This document shows, piece by piece, positions 1 to 5,084 of a stretch of DNA of 5,084 nucleotides (the first letter of the stretch is position 1; each line of letters begins with the position of its first letter). The notes beneath the pieces were generated by a model. It saw only the letters and a list, made by a program, of their open reading frames with translations. It was not told where the DNA came from and made no database searches. This stretch comes from Ignavibacteriota bacterium (lineage in GTDB: Bacteria; Bacteroidota; Ignavibacteria; Tepidaquicellales; Tepidaquicellaceae): contig PNBM01000053.1 in NCBI GenBank assembly GCA_003135995.1, forward strand, positions 13,612-18,695, written 5' to 3'. The position numbers and the translations under genes are program-made.

Positions 1-1
1 G

Positions 2-349
2 CTTGTCTCATTTTTCTACAGTAAAGCAAGAAATCTTGCGGATAGTAATAAAGAGTATGTACCCGATTATCTTTACCGCTACCCGGGTCCCAAACCTCAG
101 ACAAAGGAGACCGGAATCGCAATGCTCGCCGATACCGTGGAAGCCTCGACGAAATCCATAGAGAATCCGTCTTCGAAAATTCTGGAAGAAAATATTGACA
201 ATGTAATCAAAAAAAGATTTATGGAAGGCGAACTCGATGAATGTGATTTGACATTAAAAGATTTAACGAAAATTAAAAAAAGCTTTTTGAAGATTTTAAT
301 TGGAATTCACCACCAGAGAATTAAATATCCTGAAGAAATCAAAATTTAA
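2..349 (+). CDS. 7TMR-HDIG family phosphodiesterase (PgpH/YqfF-like), C-terminal fragment
   Basis: The reading frame is open from the left edge and ends at TAA 347-349, so 115 C-terminal residues are visible and the start lies outside the window. The fragment opens inside an HD phosphohydrolase domain. The segment RYPGPKPQTKET followed by MLADTVEAS is the signature of the last part of the HDIG domain in PgpH/YqfF proteins, and the Asp of LAD (fragment residue 44) corresponds to the final metal-binding Asp of that domain. Near the end come GELDECDLTLKDL and GIHHQRIKYPEE, also typical of this family's C-terminus. Known members are multi-pass membrane proteins whose cytoplasmic HD domain hydrolyses cyclic di-AMP. 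That substrate is inferred here, because the sensor and membrane parts and most metal ligands are not visible. The gene appears coupled to the recombinase gene that follows, which starts one base after its stop or slightly overlaps it. Family assignment is confident, substrate less so. Confidence 0.88.
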   Translation, partial: LVSFFYSKARNLADSNKEYVPDYLYRYPGPKPQTKETGIAMLADTVEASTKSIENPSSKILEENIDNVIKKRFMEGELDECDLTLKDLTKIKKSFLKILIGIHHQRIKYPEEIKI

Positions 350-350
350 T

Positions 351-1271
351 TTGGAAAATGATTTTGCATATAAAAAAAGACTTTTCAATAATTATTTAAA
401 ATTAGAAAAGTCACTATCTCTGAATACAATTCAATCTTATAATCTCGATATTGATGATTTTTTTTCTTATTTGCAGGATGTAAAATTAATTAAAGAACTA
501 AACGAAGTTGACGATAATATTTTAAATGGATACCTTATTTATTTACAAAAACGCGATACTAAGCATCTGAAAAAGTATTCACAAAAATCCATCAATAGGT
601 TTATTTCCTCTTTAAAATCCTTTTTCAAATTTCTGTCGAATGAAAATCTTATAGATTCAAATCCTGTGGAAAAAATAGAAACTCCAAGAAGTGCCCGTAG
701 ATTGCCCGCCGTCCTATCCATAGAAGAAATCGACCAAATGTTAAAACAACCTGATATAACCGATAAACTTGAACTGCGAGACAGGGCAATTCTGGAAACA
801 ATGTATGCATCAGGATTACGAGTCAGTGAACTGATAAATCTTGAAATTAATAATGTATTCTTTTCCGATGGCATATTAAGAATAACAGGAAAAGGGTCGA
901 AAGAACGTATTGTACCTGTCGGAAGAGAGGCGCTTCATTTTATAGAAAAATATATTAAAGATTGCAGGGGAAACATAAAAAACAAATTCTCTGAAAATGT
1001 ATTATTTCTGAATTTCAGAGGAAAAAAGCTGTCAAGAATGGCGATATGGGATATCGTAAAAAAATATTGCCTGAAAGCGGGAATTAAAAAGGAAATTCAC
1101 CCTCATACATTAAGACATACTTTCGCAACCCATCTCTTGCAGGGTGGGGCGGATATACGCATAATACAGGAAATGCTGGGACATTCGGATATATCTACTA
1201 CACAAATTTACACTCATATTGACAGGAATTATCTGATAGAAGTTCATAAATCTTTCCATCCGAGAGCTTAA
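351..1271 (+). CDS. xerD: Tyrosine site-specific recombinase XerD
   Basis: This is a XerC/XerD-type tyrosine recombinase, which resolves chromosome dimers at dif with a partner Xer protein and FtsK. With the start used here it has 306 residues. An N-terminal SAM-like core-binding domain lies at about residues 10-95 (LKLEKSLSLNTIQSY) and the catalytic domain at about 120-300. All six catalytic residues are visible: Arg157 (SGLRVSEL), Lys181 (GKGSKER), His252 and Arg255 (HTLRH), His278 (LGHSD) and nucleophile Tyr287 (TQIYTH). The Arg-Lys spacing of 24 and the ending HPRA match E. coli XerD. No ATG precedes the conserved region. TTG 351 lies one base after the upstream stop and gives the usual family length (about 300). 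TTG 300 is in frame too and would add 17 residues overlapping the phosphodiesterase gene. XerD rather than XerC is favoured by the C-terminus, but a sole-Xer (XerA-like) role cannot be excluded. Confidence 0.93.
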   Translation: MENDFAYKKRLFNNYLKLEKSLSLNTIQSYNLDIDDFFSYLQDVKLIKELNEVDDNILNGYLIYLQKRDTKHLKKYSQKSINRFISSLKSFFKFLSNENLIDSNPVEKIETPRSARRLPAVLSIEEIDQMLKQPDITDKLELRDRAILETMYASGLRVSELINLEINNVFFSDGILRITGKGSKERIVPVGREALHFIEKYIKDCRGNIKNKFSENVLFLNFRGKKLSRMAIWDIVKKYCLKAGIKKEIHPHTLRHTFATHLLQGGADIRIIQEMLGHSDISTTQIYTHIDRNYLIEVHKSFHPRA

Positions 1272-1296
1272 TTCAGGAAATAATTGGTCTTTTTTT
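1266..1296 (+). terminator. Possible weak intrinsic terminator after xerD
   Basis: A run of seven T (1290-1296) follows an imperfect stem. Bases 1266-1273 can pair with 1282-1289 around an 8-base loop, overlapping the xerD stop codon. The stem has one mismatch and two G-U pairs and is mostly A-U, so it is weak. Its position directly at the gene end, followed by a long gene-free stretch, supports the call more than its predicted stability does. Confidence 0.3.
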
Positions 1297-1358
1297 ATTT
1301 AATAGATTTCTTATATTTATCAAGATTAATAAGGACGCTCATATTACATTATTCTAAG

Positions 1359-1389
1359 TTTTAAAATAATTAAATTTAATTTTATAAAA
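1359..1389. repeat. A/T-only imperfect dyad
   Basis: Bases 1368-1381 form a perfect 14-base palindrome (AATTAAATTTAATT). The symmetry continues outward with one bulge and one mismatch to 1359-1389 (TTTTA on the left, TAAAA on the right). It contains no G or C, so it would be weak as RNA. As DNA it could be a binding site for an AT-preferring protein, or simply chance in AT-rich sequence. Confidence 0.2.
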
Positions 1390-1510
1390 GTAATACAATG
1401 CAATACAATTCCGCAGTTTTATTCTCACTATTAGAATTTCAAAACATTTATTCCGGATTTTTGTCGAATTGTAATTTTAGCAATTTCAGGATTACATAAA
1501 GGTTTGTTAA

Positions 1511-1539
1511 TTTTTAAGATAAAATTAAAATCTTGAAAA
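1511..1539. repeat. Inverted repeat / potential hairpin in the intergenic region
   Basis: TTTTTAAGAT (1511-1520) pairs with ATCTTGAAAA (1530-1539) over ten positions, including one G-U pair, around a 9-base A-rich loop. No T-run follows on the plus strand, so it is not a canonical terminator for xerD. It may be a structural element of the polysaccharide operon leader, or chance. Confidence 0.28.
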
Positions 1540-1629
1540 AAGTAACATTATTAACTAACTTATTGATTAAATAAAATCATTTTAATTGATTTACAAAAAT
1601 TGTTTAACCAGATGTGAGTTAATAAGCGG

Positions 1630-1653
1630 AGCTATATTTAAATTAATATAGTT
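1630..1653. promoter_or_regulatory. Operator-like dyad upstream of the polysaccharide operon
   Basis: CTATATT (1632-1638) and AATATAG (1645-1651) are perfect inverted copies separated by six bases. An RNA form extends to 1630-1653 with one G-U pair. The centre is about 75 bases before the start codon of the SLBB gene. The size and symmetry would suit a dimeric repressor or activator site, or a short leader hairpin. No protein is identified that would bind it. Confidence 0.3.
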
Positions 1654-1716
1654 AAGTGATACATTTAAACCAATAAGTTAAGATTTTATTTCAACAAATT
1701 CATAGAAAATAATAAT

Positions 1717-2259
1717 ATGAAGATATTAATCAGAAATATTTTAATCTTTCTAATTTCTCTCACTTTTTTCCCTTCCATTTCTTTTCCGCAGGATAACAAA
1801 AATGAAAGAATAGGACTCGATGAAATTTTAAAATCCGGGACAAATTATTTTAATTATTCAGATAAAGATAAGGTGAATATTGAAGTTAGTATATGGGGTT
1901 ATGTTCGTAATCCCGGAAGGTATTTAATTCCGATTGGAACATCCGCAATTGACCTTATTACATTGTCAGGGGGACCTCAAAATGAGGCAAAATTAGAAGA
2001 TATCAGAATCTTAAGACTAAAAAATGATTCTCTCCATGTTTCGGAAAATAAAATAATAAATCTGAATTATAATGATTTTTTATGGGAGAAAGAAATTAAT
2101 AATCCGAACAAACAAAACCCGCAGTTATTACCCGGTGATTTGATTTTGATACCGGGAGGACCAAGATATCAATTCAGAGATAATCTTGGTATTGTTTTGT
2201 CCGTGACTTCCGTGTTAGTTTCAGTTGCAATCCTTCTTGTAACTATTTTTAGGAAATAA
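1717..2259 (+). CDS. Short secreted SLBB-domain polysaccharide-export-type protein
   Basis: The protein has 180 residues and probably takes part in export of the polysaccharide made by this locus. Residues 1-25 look like a signal peptide (MKILIR followed by a hydrophobic run ending near SISFPQ). There is no Cys lipobox, unlike classical Wza lipoproteins. Residues about 53-147 form one SLBB beta-grasp domain, recognisable by GYVRNPGRYLIP, a central LSGGP and the closing PGDLILIPGG. Residues about 157-178 form a strongly hydrophobic helix followed by RK, so the protein probably has a C-terminal membrane anchor. The polysaccharide export domain (Poly_export, PF02563) that normally precedes SLBB in OPX proteins is missing; only about 27 residues lie between signal peptide and SLBB. 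ATG 1717 is chosen because it directly precedes the signal sequence; the leader is AT-rich without a ribosome-binding site. The gene lies 111 bases before the co-polymerase/kinase and is probably co-transcribed with it. Confidence 0.82.
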   Translation: MKILIRNILIFLISLTFFPSISFPQDNKNERIGLDEILKSGTNYFNYSDKDKVNIEVSIWGYVRNPGRYLIPIGTSAIDLITLSGGPQNEAKLEDIRILRLKNDSLHVSENKIINLNYNDFLWEKEINNPNKQNPQLLPGDLILIPGGPRYQFRDNLGIVLSVTSVLVSVAILLVTIFRK

Positions 2260-2370
2260 TTCCGATACTTATTAATAAATGTTTTTACTTATCATTTTTT
2301 ATATTATGGGATGATTTTGTATAATAACATCAATAAAAGTGAATTTAAAAATATAAAAACCTAATTCTAT

Positions 2371-4626
2371 ATGAAGAACTTAGAAGATTTAGATAACGAA
2401 ATTTATGAAATGGATTTAGAACCTGCTTCTAAAAAATTTACCGATTATATAAATATTTTAAGAACAAATATTTTACCGATAATTCTAATTTTTTCGATAT
2501 CCCTTATTGTAACCGTAGTATATTTAAAAAAATATCCTACAGTTTACAGGTCTGTTACAACTTTGAAAATTGACAAACCTCAAAGTATATTGGAGCCGCA
2601 AAATATTTTTATGCTCGAATCTATGTCAGAAAGAATTTTGCTCAATCAGGTCGAAGTGATGAGGAGTTATTATATAAGGGATATAGTAGCAAAAGCTCTT
2701 CTCGATTCTTTGAAAACTTTAGGGAATACTTCAAACTTTTCGATTGTTGTGAAGAAACTTAATGAACGGGAAACAGTTCCGCTTACGCAAACCGAGCTTA
2801 GAAGAAAACTTGCGGGTGTGGTCAGAATTGATTTAAAAAAAAATGTAGATGCTGTTACATTAACTGCTGACGGATTAGATTTTCATGAAGTACAAATGAT
2901 TACAAATCTTTATGCACTGGTATTTATGGATTATTCGCGGGAATTAAACAGGCAGGATATAACTAATGTTAAAAAATTCCTTGAGGAAGAACGTAGTAAA
3001 AAACAAAATGAACTGAATAATGCAGAATCTGCACTGGAAAGTTATCAGCAAAAGGTAGGATACGTTGTCCTTGACGACCAGGCAAAAACTCTGGTTGAAA
3101 ACCTGTCCAAATATGAGGCGGATAAAAATGGTGTTGATGTGGATATGAAAGCAAATGATAAAAGTCTCGAAACCCTGAGGAAACAATATTCAGATTTGGA
3201 TTCGGATTTTTATGATTATATACGAGGTCAGATTCATCAGCCGTACATAGCTGAACTGCAAAGACAGATTGCGGAACTCGAAGTCAACAGGGATTTGGAA
3301 TTAGCGAATGTTACTGATCCGAAAGTGCGTGATAAGACAACAAGCAGTTACGCGTCGAAACTGGCGGGCCTGAAAAGTATACTTGATGAAAAAACTGAAA
3401 TATTAAAATCAGGAATACTTTCTGCGACTCCGGAAGATAAAAAAGTTCTGAATCAGAAAGTTTTTGATGCAACCCTGTATTCTACAAATCTAAAATCTAA
3501 ATCAAATACGCTTGGTGCGATTGTGAAAAAATACGAAGATGATTTTGCGAAACTTCCCAGCGAAAGCATTGAACTGGCAAAATTGGAACGGACAAGAAAG
3601 ACAAACGAAAAACTTTATATCACTCTCGAAGAAAAATACCAGGAAGCAACAATAAATGAGAGGACAAGGTTCGGCAGTGCTTCTTTGCTCGAACCCGGCT
3701 TCGATACAACTACTCCGGTAGCTCCCAACAAGAATCTGATATTGTTAACAGGCATTATAATCGGACTTACTCTGGGACTTGTTTTCGCTTTTGTCCGAAA
3801 TTTTCTTGATAAATCAATAAAAAATCCGGAACAACTTGAAAATTCTGGTGTAAGTGTTCTTTCCTGGATTCCAAGTTTCAGAGAATTACTTGAAGTTAAT
3901 TCTCCGGAGACAGATTTCGTGGTTGAACTTAAACCTACTTCAACTGTATCGGAATCTTTTAAAGCATTAAGAACAAGAATTCAATATGCTAAACTTGAAG
4001 AAGAGCCGACAAAATCTATTCTGATTACAAGCACAATTCCTACTGAAGGTAAAACTATTGTATCGGTAAACCTGGCCGGCAGCTTTGCTCAGGCCGGTAA
4101 AAAAACTTTATTACTTGATTGTGATCTGCGAAAACCAAGAATTCATAATATTTTTAGTTTTGAAAGATATCCTGGCTTAAGTGATTATCTCTTCTCAAAT
4201 GTTACTTTTGAGGAAATTATCCGAAAAACAAAACTCGAATTTTTAGATGTTATGACGAGTGGAACGATTCCACCGAATCCATCAGAGTTGCTTGGTTCGT
4301 TACAAATGAAAAATTTTATAGATAAACTGAAAACACATTATGATATTATCATTATAGATTCTCCTCCGTTTATCTCCGTCACCGATTCTGAAATATTATT
4401 TAATATAACTGATGGCACGATTCTCGTGGCAAGGTCGAACATGACACCTGCAGATGCATTTTTGAAAACATATAAACGATTGTATAATTTAAATCCCCAT
4501 AATTTGTTAGGATGTGTTCTCAATAATTTTGCTTTTAAAAGCACATATGGTTATTATTATAATTATTATTATTACTATTCAAAGCCGGATGACAGGACCA
4601 AAAGATTAAAGAAAAATAAAAAATAA
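2371..4626 (+). CDS. Wzc-like polysaccharide co-polymerase and tyrosine autokinase (PCP-2a/BY-kinase)
   Basis: This 751-residue inner-membrane protein controls polysaccharide chain length and export through cycles of tyrosine autophosphorylation. Its Wzz part begins with a cytoplasmic N-terminus and a first membrane helix at about 33-52. A periplasmic region of about 400 residues follows, with long charged helices and likely coiled coil at 197-270 and 290-430. A Pro-containing segment (TPVAPNK) leads into the second membrane helix at about 455-476. The cytoplasmic kinase has an RK-type oligomerisation motif (ESFKALR, 528-534), Walker A STIPTEGKT (554-562, Lys561), Walker A' LLLDCDLRKP (580-589, Asp583 and Asp585) and Walker B IIIID (659-663). 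The tail at 726-736 has nine Tyr in eleven residues, then a basic end. Length and domain order match the fused Wzc form rather than split CapA/CapB. ATG 2371 has no visible ribosome-binding site. The usual partners are an OPX protein and the polymerase; the SLBB gene just upstream fits the first. Confidence 0.95.
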   Translation: MKNLEDLDNEIYEMDLEPASKKFTDYINILRTNILPIILIFSISLIVTVVYLKKYPTVYRSVTTLKIDKPQSILEPQNIFMLESMSERILLNQVEVMRSYYIRDIVAKALLDSLKTLGNTSNFSIVVKKLNERETVPLTQTELRRKLAGVVRIDLKKNVDAVTLTADGLDFHEVQMITNLYALVFMDYSRELNRQDITNVKKFLEEERSKKQNELNNAESALESYQQKVGYVVLDDQAKTLVENLSKYEADKNGVDVDMKANDKSLETLRKQYSDLDSDFYDYIRGQIHQPYIAELQRQIAELEVNRDLELANVTDPKVRDKTTSSYASKLAGLKSILDEKTEILKSGILSATPEDKKVLNQKVFDATLYSTNLKSKSNTLGAIVKKYEDDFAKLPSESIELAKLERTRKTNEKLYITLEEKYQEATINERTRFGSASLLEPGFDTTTPVAPNKNLILLTGIIIGLTLGLVFAFVRNFLDKSIKNPEQLENSGVSVLSWIPSFRELLEVNSPETDFVVELKPTSTVSESFKALRTRIQYAKLEEEPTKSILITSTIPTEGKTIVSVNLAGSFAQAGKKTLLLDCDLRKPRIHNIFSFERYPGLSDYLFSNVTFEEIIRKTKLEFLDVMTSGTIPPNPSELLGSLQMKNFIDKLKTHYDIIIIDSPPFISVTDSEILFNITDGTILVARSNMTPADAFLKTYKRLYNLNPHNLLGCVLNNFAFKSTYGYYYNYYYYYSKPDDRTKRLKKNKK
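4552..4578 (+). repeat. TAT trinucleotide repeat encoding the kinase tyrosine tail
   Basis: Nine codons in a row are TAT except for one AAT and one TAC (three TAT, AAT, three TAT, TAC, TAT). They encode tyrosines 728-730 and 732-736 of the Wzc-like kinase. Because the unit is three bases, slippage would change the number of phosphate-accepting tyrosines without a frameshift. The AAT and TAC interruptions reduce the expected slippage rate. Confidence 0.6.
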
Positions 4627-4706
4627 TTCCTTTCTAAGTAATAAATTCGTATTCTATCGGGCGTCGTATATGAATAATATATCTTTTAAATAAAAAATAA
4701 GTAGTT

Positions 4707-5084
4707 ATGTTTAAGGATAAAACAGTAGCCGTAGTCGTACCGGCATATAATGAAGAAAGTCAAATAGGACTGGTAATAGAAGCTATGCCTGATTTCGTTG
4801 ACAGAATAATTGTTGTTAACGATTTTTCAACCGATAAGACATTGGATGTTGTGAAGAAATATATCAGCAAAGATAATTCTTCGAAAGTTGAAATTAAAAA
4901 TAATTCGTTTAAGCCCGAAAAAAGTCTTTATAATGAAGCCGAAATTGTTTTAAAGGAATATCAAATTAAGGATTTTAAAAAATTCATACCTTCCGAAATC
5001 CTGAATGGAACCGGTGAAAATGACAGAATTATTTTAATCAATCATTTAAAAAATGGTGGCGTCGGCTCTGCTATTGCAAGCGGA
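4707..5084 (+). CDS. Family 2 glycosyltransferase, N-terminal fragment
   Basis: The frame opens at ATG 4707 and continues without a stop for 126 codons to the right edge, so the protein is cut off by the window. The N-terminus is a GT-A fold: a beta strand and VVVPAYNEE (residues 9-17), then IIVVNDFSTDKT (34-45), where Asp39 is the conserved nucleotide-sugar-binding Asp. Near the edge, INHLKNGGVGSAIASG (111-126) matches the segment that follows the first Asp motif in DPM1-like family 2 enzymes. These transfer a sugar from a nucleotide donor to a lipid or saccharide acceptor at the inner membrane. Between the two blocks lies a Lys/Glu-rich stretch of about 50 residues (55-106) that the usual family members lack. 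The gene follows the tyrosine kinase by 80 bases in the same direction and probably contributes to repeat-unit assembly. Donor and acceptor cannot be told from this part. Confidence 0.85.
   Translation, partial: MFKDKTVAVVVPAYNEESQIGLVIEAMPDFVDRIIVVNDFSTDKTLDVVKKYISKDNSSKVEIKNNSFKPEKSLYNEAEIVLKEYQIKDFKKFIPSEILNGTGENDRIILINHLKNGGVGSAIASG

Larger units (their letters stand above)
1272..1716. other. 445-base AT-rich intergenic region between xerD and the polysaccharide genes
   Basis: No credible coding region or recognisable RNA gene is visible on either strand. The stretch separates a housekeeping pair from the start of a polysaccharide locus, so it probably carries the promoter and 5' leader of that operon. 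I could not find a strong sigma-70 pair (TTGACA/TATAAT) or a full Bacteroidota-type TAnnTTTG box at a sensible distance. It does hold an A/T dyad at 1359-1389, an octamer (AATACAAT) repeated at 1392-1399 and 1402-1409, a 10-pair hairpin at 1511-1539, an AAATCA/TGATTT inverted repeat at 1574-1579 and 1587-1592, and a dyad at 1630-1653. Some of these will be chance products of the extreme A+T content. Confidence 0.6.

Noticed and set aside
539..874. Minus-strand open frame of 111 codons within xerD
   Set aside because: It lies wholly opposite an unambiguous xerD coding region, resembles no family I know, and its Ser/Phe/Arg-rich composition is what antisense frames of AT-rich genes give.
1398..1499. 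33-codon open frame in the 445-base gap
   Set aside because: No ribosome-binding site, no recognisable motif and no clear hydrophobic helix; its length is expected by chance.
2269..2278. TTATTAATAA palindrome after the SLBB gene
   Set aside because: Short and A/T only; the T-runs downstream are not adjacent to a stable stem, so it is not a convincing terminator.
2320..2325. Perfect TATAAT upstream of the Wzc-like gene, overlapping a near-match (7 of 8) to TAnnTTTG at 2312-2319
   Set aside because: No credible -35 or -33 element lies at the right distance, and such hexamers are common by chance in this composition; a minor internal promoter is possible but not supported.
2944..3186. Two overlapping minus-strand open frames within the Wzc-like gene (80 and 61 codons)
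   Set aside because: Both are opposite the coiled-coil coding region, which has few stops in the antisense frames; Phe-rich products with no recognisable domain.
4338..4544. Minus-strand open frame of 68 codons opposite the kinase domain
   Set aside because: Antisense to the conserved Walker B region of a clear gene; no family signature and no start context.
4670..4693. Seven-codon upstream open frame before the glycosyltransferase
   Set aside because: Too short to distinguish from chance in AT-rich DNA, with no leader-peptide feature.
1..5084. CRISPR arrays, insertion sequences, tRNA or rRNA genes, toxin-antitoxin or defence systems
   Set aside because: No repeat-spacer structure, transposase, terminal repeats, tRNA cloverleaf or defence-type domains were seen. 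The recombinase has a canonical XerD sequence rather than that of an element-borne integrase.

Overview
The window is AT-rich bacterial DNA (well under 40% GC by eye) in which none of the visible starts has a good Shine-Dalgarno sequence. Together with the protein types this suggests a member of the Bacteroidota/Ignavibacteriota-Chlorobiota (FCB) group. That placement is an inference: there is no rRNA or other marker gene here. All five recognisable genes are on the plus strand.

Layout. (1) 2-349 is the C-terminal end of a membrane HD-domain phosphodiesterase of the 7TMR-HDIG (PgpH/YqfF) family. (2) 351-1271 is a full-length tyrosine recombinase of the XerC/XerD family, most like XerD. It probably starts at a TTG one base after the upstream stop codon. 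(3) 1272-1716 is a 445-base gap, very AT-rich, with no convincing gene but several inverted repeats. (4) 1717-2259 is a short secreted SLBB-domain protein of the polysaccharide-export type. (5) 2371-4626 is a Wzc-like chain-length determinant fused to a bacterial tyrosine kinase, ending in a tyrosine-rich tail. (6) 4707-5084 is the start of a family 2 glycosyltransferase that runs off the window.

The window therefore joins two neighbourhoods. The left part is housekeeping: nucleotide-messenger turnover and chromosome dimer resolution. The right part is the front end of an exopolysaccharide or capsule locus. In such loci an outer-membrane or periplasmic SLBB/OPX protein works with an inner-membrane co-polymerase/kinase (PCP-2a type) to control polymer length and export, and the glycosyltransferases that follow build the repeat unit. 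The gap between the two parts is the natural place for the promoter and regulatory region of the polysaccharide operon.

I do not see a clearly new biological system. The points most worth a second look are the reduced SLBB-only export protein with a C-terminal membrane helix, an extra segment of about 50 residues inside the glycosyltransferase catalytic domain, the TAT-repeat-encoded tyrosine tail of the kinase, and the dyads in the 445-base gap.
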